Positions 5,918 to 6,862 of a DNA stretch of 6,862 nucleotides are shown one piece after another. The stretch covers positions 1-6,862 of the forward strand of contig JAGLYJ010000060.1 of NCBI GenBank assembly GCA_023132365.1. Direction: 5' to 3'. Below the pieces are notes generated by a model. The model made no database searches, was not told where the DNA came from, and worked only from the letters and a program-made list of their open reading frames with translations. This DNA is from Mycoplasmatota bacterium (lineage in GTDB: Bacteria; Bacillota_I; Bacilli_A; Izemoplasmatales; Hujiaoplasmataceae). Positions within the stretch are counted from its first letter, which is position 1. Every line of letters starts with the position of its first letter. The translations under genes were made by a program, and so were the position numbers.

Positions 5918-5938
5918 AGAAATAATTAAATTATTTCT
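5918..5938 (-). repeat. AT-rich inverted repeat over a stop codon
   Basis: AGAAATAATT (5918-5927) and AATTATTTCT (5929-5938) are perfect arms around one base, covering the TAA of the cysteine-motif gene. It has almost no GC and no T-run follows on the minus strand, so it is at best a weak terminator or an mRNA 3'-end structure. Confidence 0.35.
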
Positions 5939-6862
5939 TATAATCAATATCTTTTAGATTTATAACAAAACGGCATTCATCATCTCCAAGCAATATTGAC
6001 TTCTCAACTTTTATTTTAAGTTTCTGTCCTAAAATTACTTCAAACGGAAATTTAGCAAAGCCAGCTGAGCAATAACAGAATCTACCGGAAATATCTAAGT
6101 TTCCTGCTTTTAGAGCTTCTCTTACAAATGGACAATGGCAGCCAAAGTATTTTTTATCTTTATTTGTTAAAGCATTCAAGTACGATAGAGTATCATAAGG
6201 GATTTTTGTTATATACAATAATTCATCCTTTATTACTCCTGATAGTATTTCTTGATTATTACCTACATAATCCAATACTTCTTGAGTGATTATCTGTTCA
6301 TACCATACTTTATTTTCATCAAAATGGCGCTTTAATTCTGCTACTTTTCGATGATGTTTATCAATTAGATATTCACTTAAAGTCTTTGATCCTTCATAGA
6401 ATACTTTTTCTGGTATTTGAGTTTCAACAGGTACTGAATGATTATTGCCAGCTAAAACTTCTTCAACTTCTTCAATCTCAAGATAACCATCTAATAAATC
6501 CATCATATCCTTAGCATATTTTGGTAGTTTAGAAGGATGTACACCTAGGTATGGAACTTGATACTTTCCGATTATTTTCTTTGCTTTACTTTCGCCTTTT
6601 AAAGAAATTAATCTTTTTATTATATTATCCATTACTCCTAACATTCCGGTGTACTTAGTAAGGTGAATAAATAAATCTTTGCGATCTATTACATGAAAAT
6701 ATCTCATTAGTACAACAAAGTTATCAACAGTATTGATATCTTTGTTAACCATGTATACAATAATTTCATCCAAAATACTTTCATTAATTTCATCTAAATC
6801 AAACTCTGTTTGGCTATTCAATAAAACTATCATGTCAAGATCTTTTGTTAAATCCTTATCAG
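5931..6862 (-). CDS. Cysteine-motif protein with V4R-like C-terminus, 5' end beyond the window
   Basis: Residues are numbered from ATG 6833, but the frame is open to the window edge and that ATG has no Shine-Dalgarno, so the true start probably lies outside; at least 310 residues are encoded. Residues 1-125 are helical. GNNHSVPVE (129-137) and the stretch of about 140-220 lead into a cysteine-rich C-terminus: CHC (232-234), CYCSAGF (253-259) and Cys287. The last 45 residues, CYCSAGFAKFPFEVILGQ...LLGDDECRFVI, follow the pattern of the V4R (4-vinyl reductase) / ATC-hydrolase-like fold, in which a small ligand or metal is bound. Five nearby cysteines suggest metal or iron-sulfur binding. I believe this is a recurrent uncharacterised family of anaerobic Firmicutes, but I cannot name a reaction. 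There is no signal peptide in view. The gene lies 83 bases upstream of the lipoprotein in the same direction. Confidence 0.72.
   Translation of the reverse strand, partial: DKDLTKDLDMIVLLNSQTEFDLDEINESILDEIIVYMVNKDINTVDNFVVLMRYFHVIDRKDLFIHLTKYTGMLGVMDNIIKRLISLKGESKAKKIIGKYQVPYLGVHPSKLPKYAKDMMDLLDGYLEIEEVEEVLAGNNHSVPVETQIPEKVFYEGSKTLSEYLIDKHHRKVAELKRHFDENKVWYEQIITQEVLDYVGNNQEILSGVIKDELLYITKIPYDTLSYLNALTNKDKKYFGCHCPFVREALKAGNLDISGRFCYCSAGFAKFPFEVILGQKLKIKVEKSILLGDDECRFVINLKDIDYKK

Overview
The window is strongly AT-rich. Its genes are short to medium, start behind GGAGG-type ribosome binding sites, and encode two secreted lipoproteins. Tryptophan is written TGG throughout and one gene ends in TGA, so the standard bacterial code (11) fits and the Mycoplasma code does not. 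Together with the lipoprotein style (TTTAAE tail, WG repeats) this suggests a low-GC Firmicutes or Mollicutes-related organism, perhaps in the Acholeplasma/Izemoplasma neighbourhood. That placement is an inference. No mobile element, rRNA, tRNA or CRISPR array is visible.

Layout, left to right. (1) 1-1016, plus strand: the 3' part of a helical protein of unknown function whose frame is open at the left edge. It ends at a good hairpin terminator (1043-1072). (2) 1173-2627, minus: a lipoprotein built of WG-type beta repeats. (3) 2731-3120, minus: a small stand-alone TIR-like protein with its own terminator and an extended -10 promoter. Two operator-like palindromes lie in its 5' leader. (4) 3346-3975, plus, divergent from the TIR gene: a membrane protein with a YgjV-like N-terminus and a GNAT-like C-terminus. 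(5) A hairpin at 4024-4061 separates it from the convergent YkvA/DUF1232 gene (4099-4464, minus). That gene is preceded by an 8-codon upstream reading frame that holds the best ribosome binding site of the leader. (6) 4651-5847, minus: a lipoprotein with an 18-bp in-frame repeat at its C-terminus. (7) 5931-6862, minus: a cysteine-motif protein with a V4R-like C-terminus, open at the right edge.

Most genes look like separate transcription units, and nothing shows a shared pathway. The minus-strand run from 6862 to 4099 could be partly co-transcribed, since no convincing terminator lies between those genes. The most interesting spot is the 225-bp divergent region at 3121-3345: a compact TIR-like gene with paired palindromes at its transcript start, back to back with a membrane/acetyltransferase-like gene. 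No known anti-phage partner such as ThsA is next to it, so a defence role is only a hypothesis.
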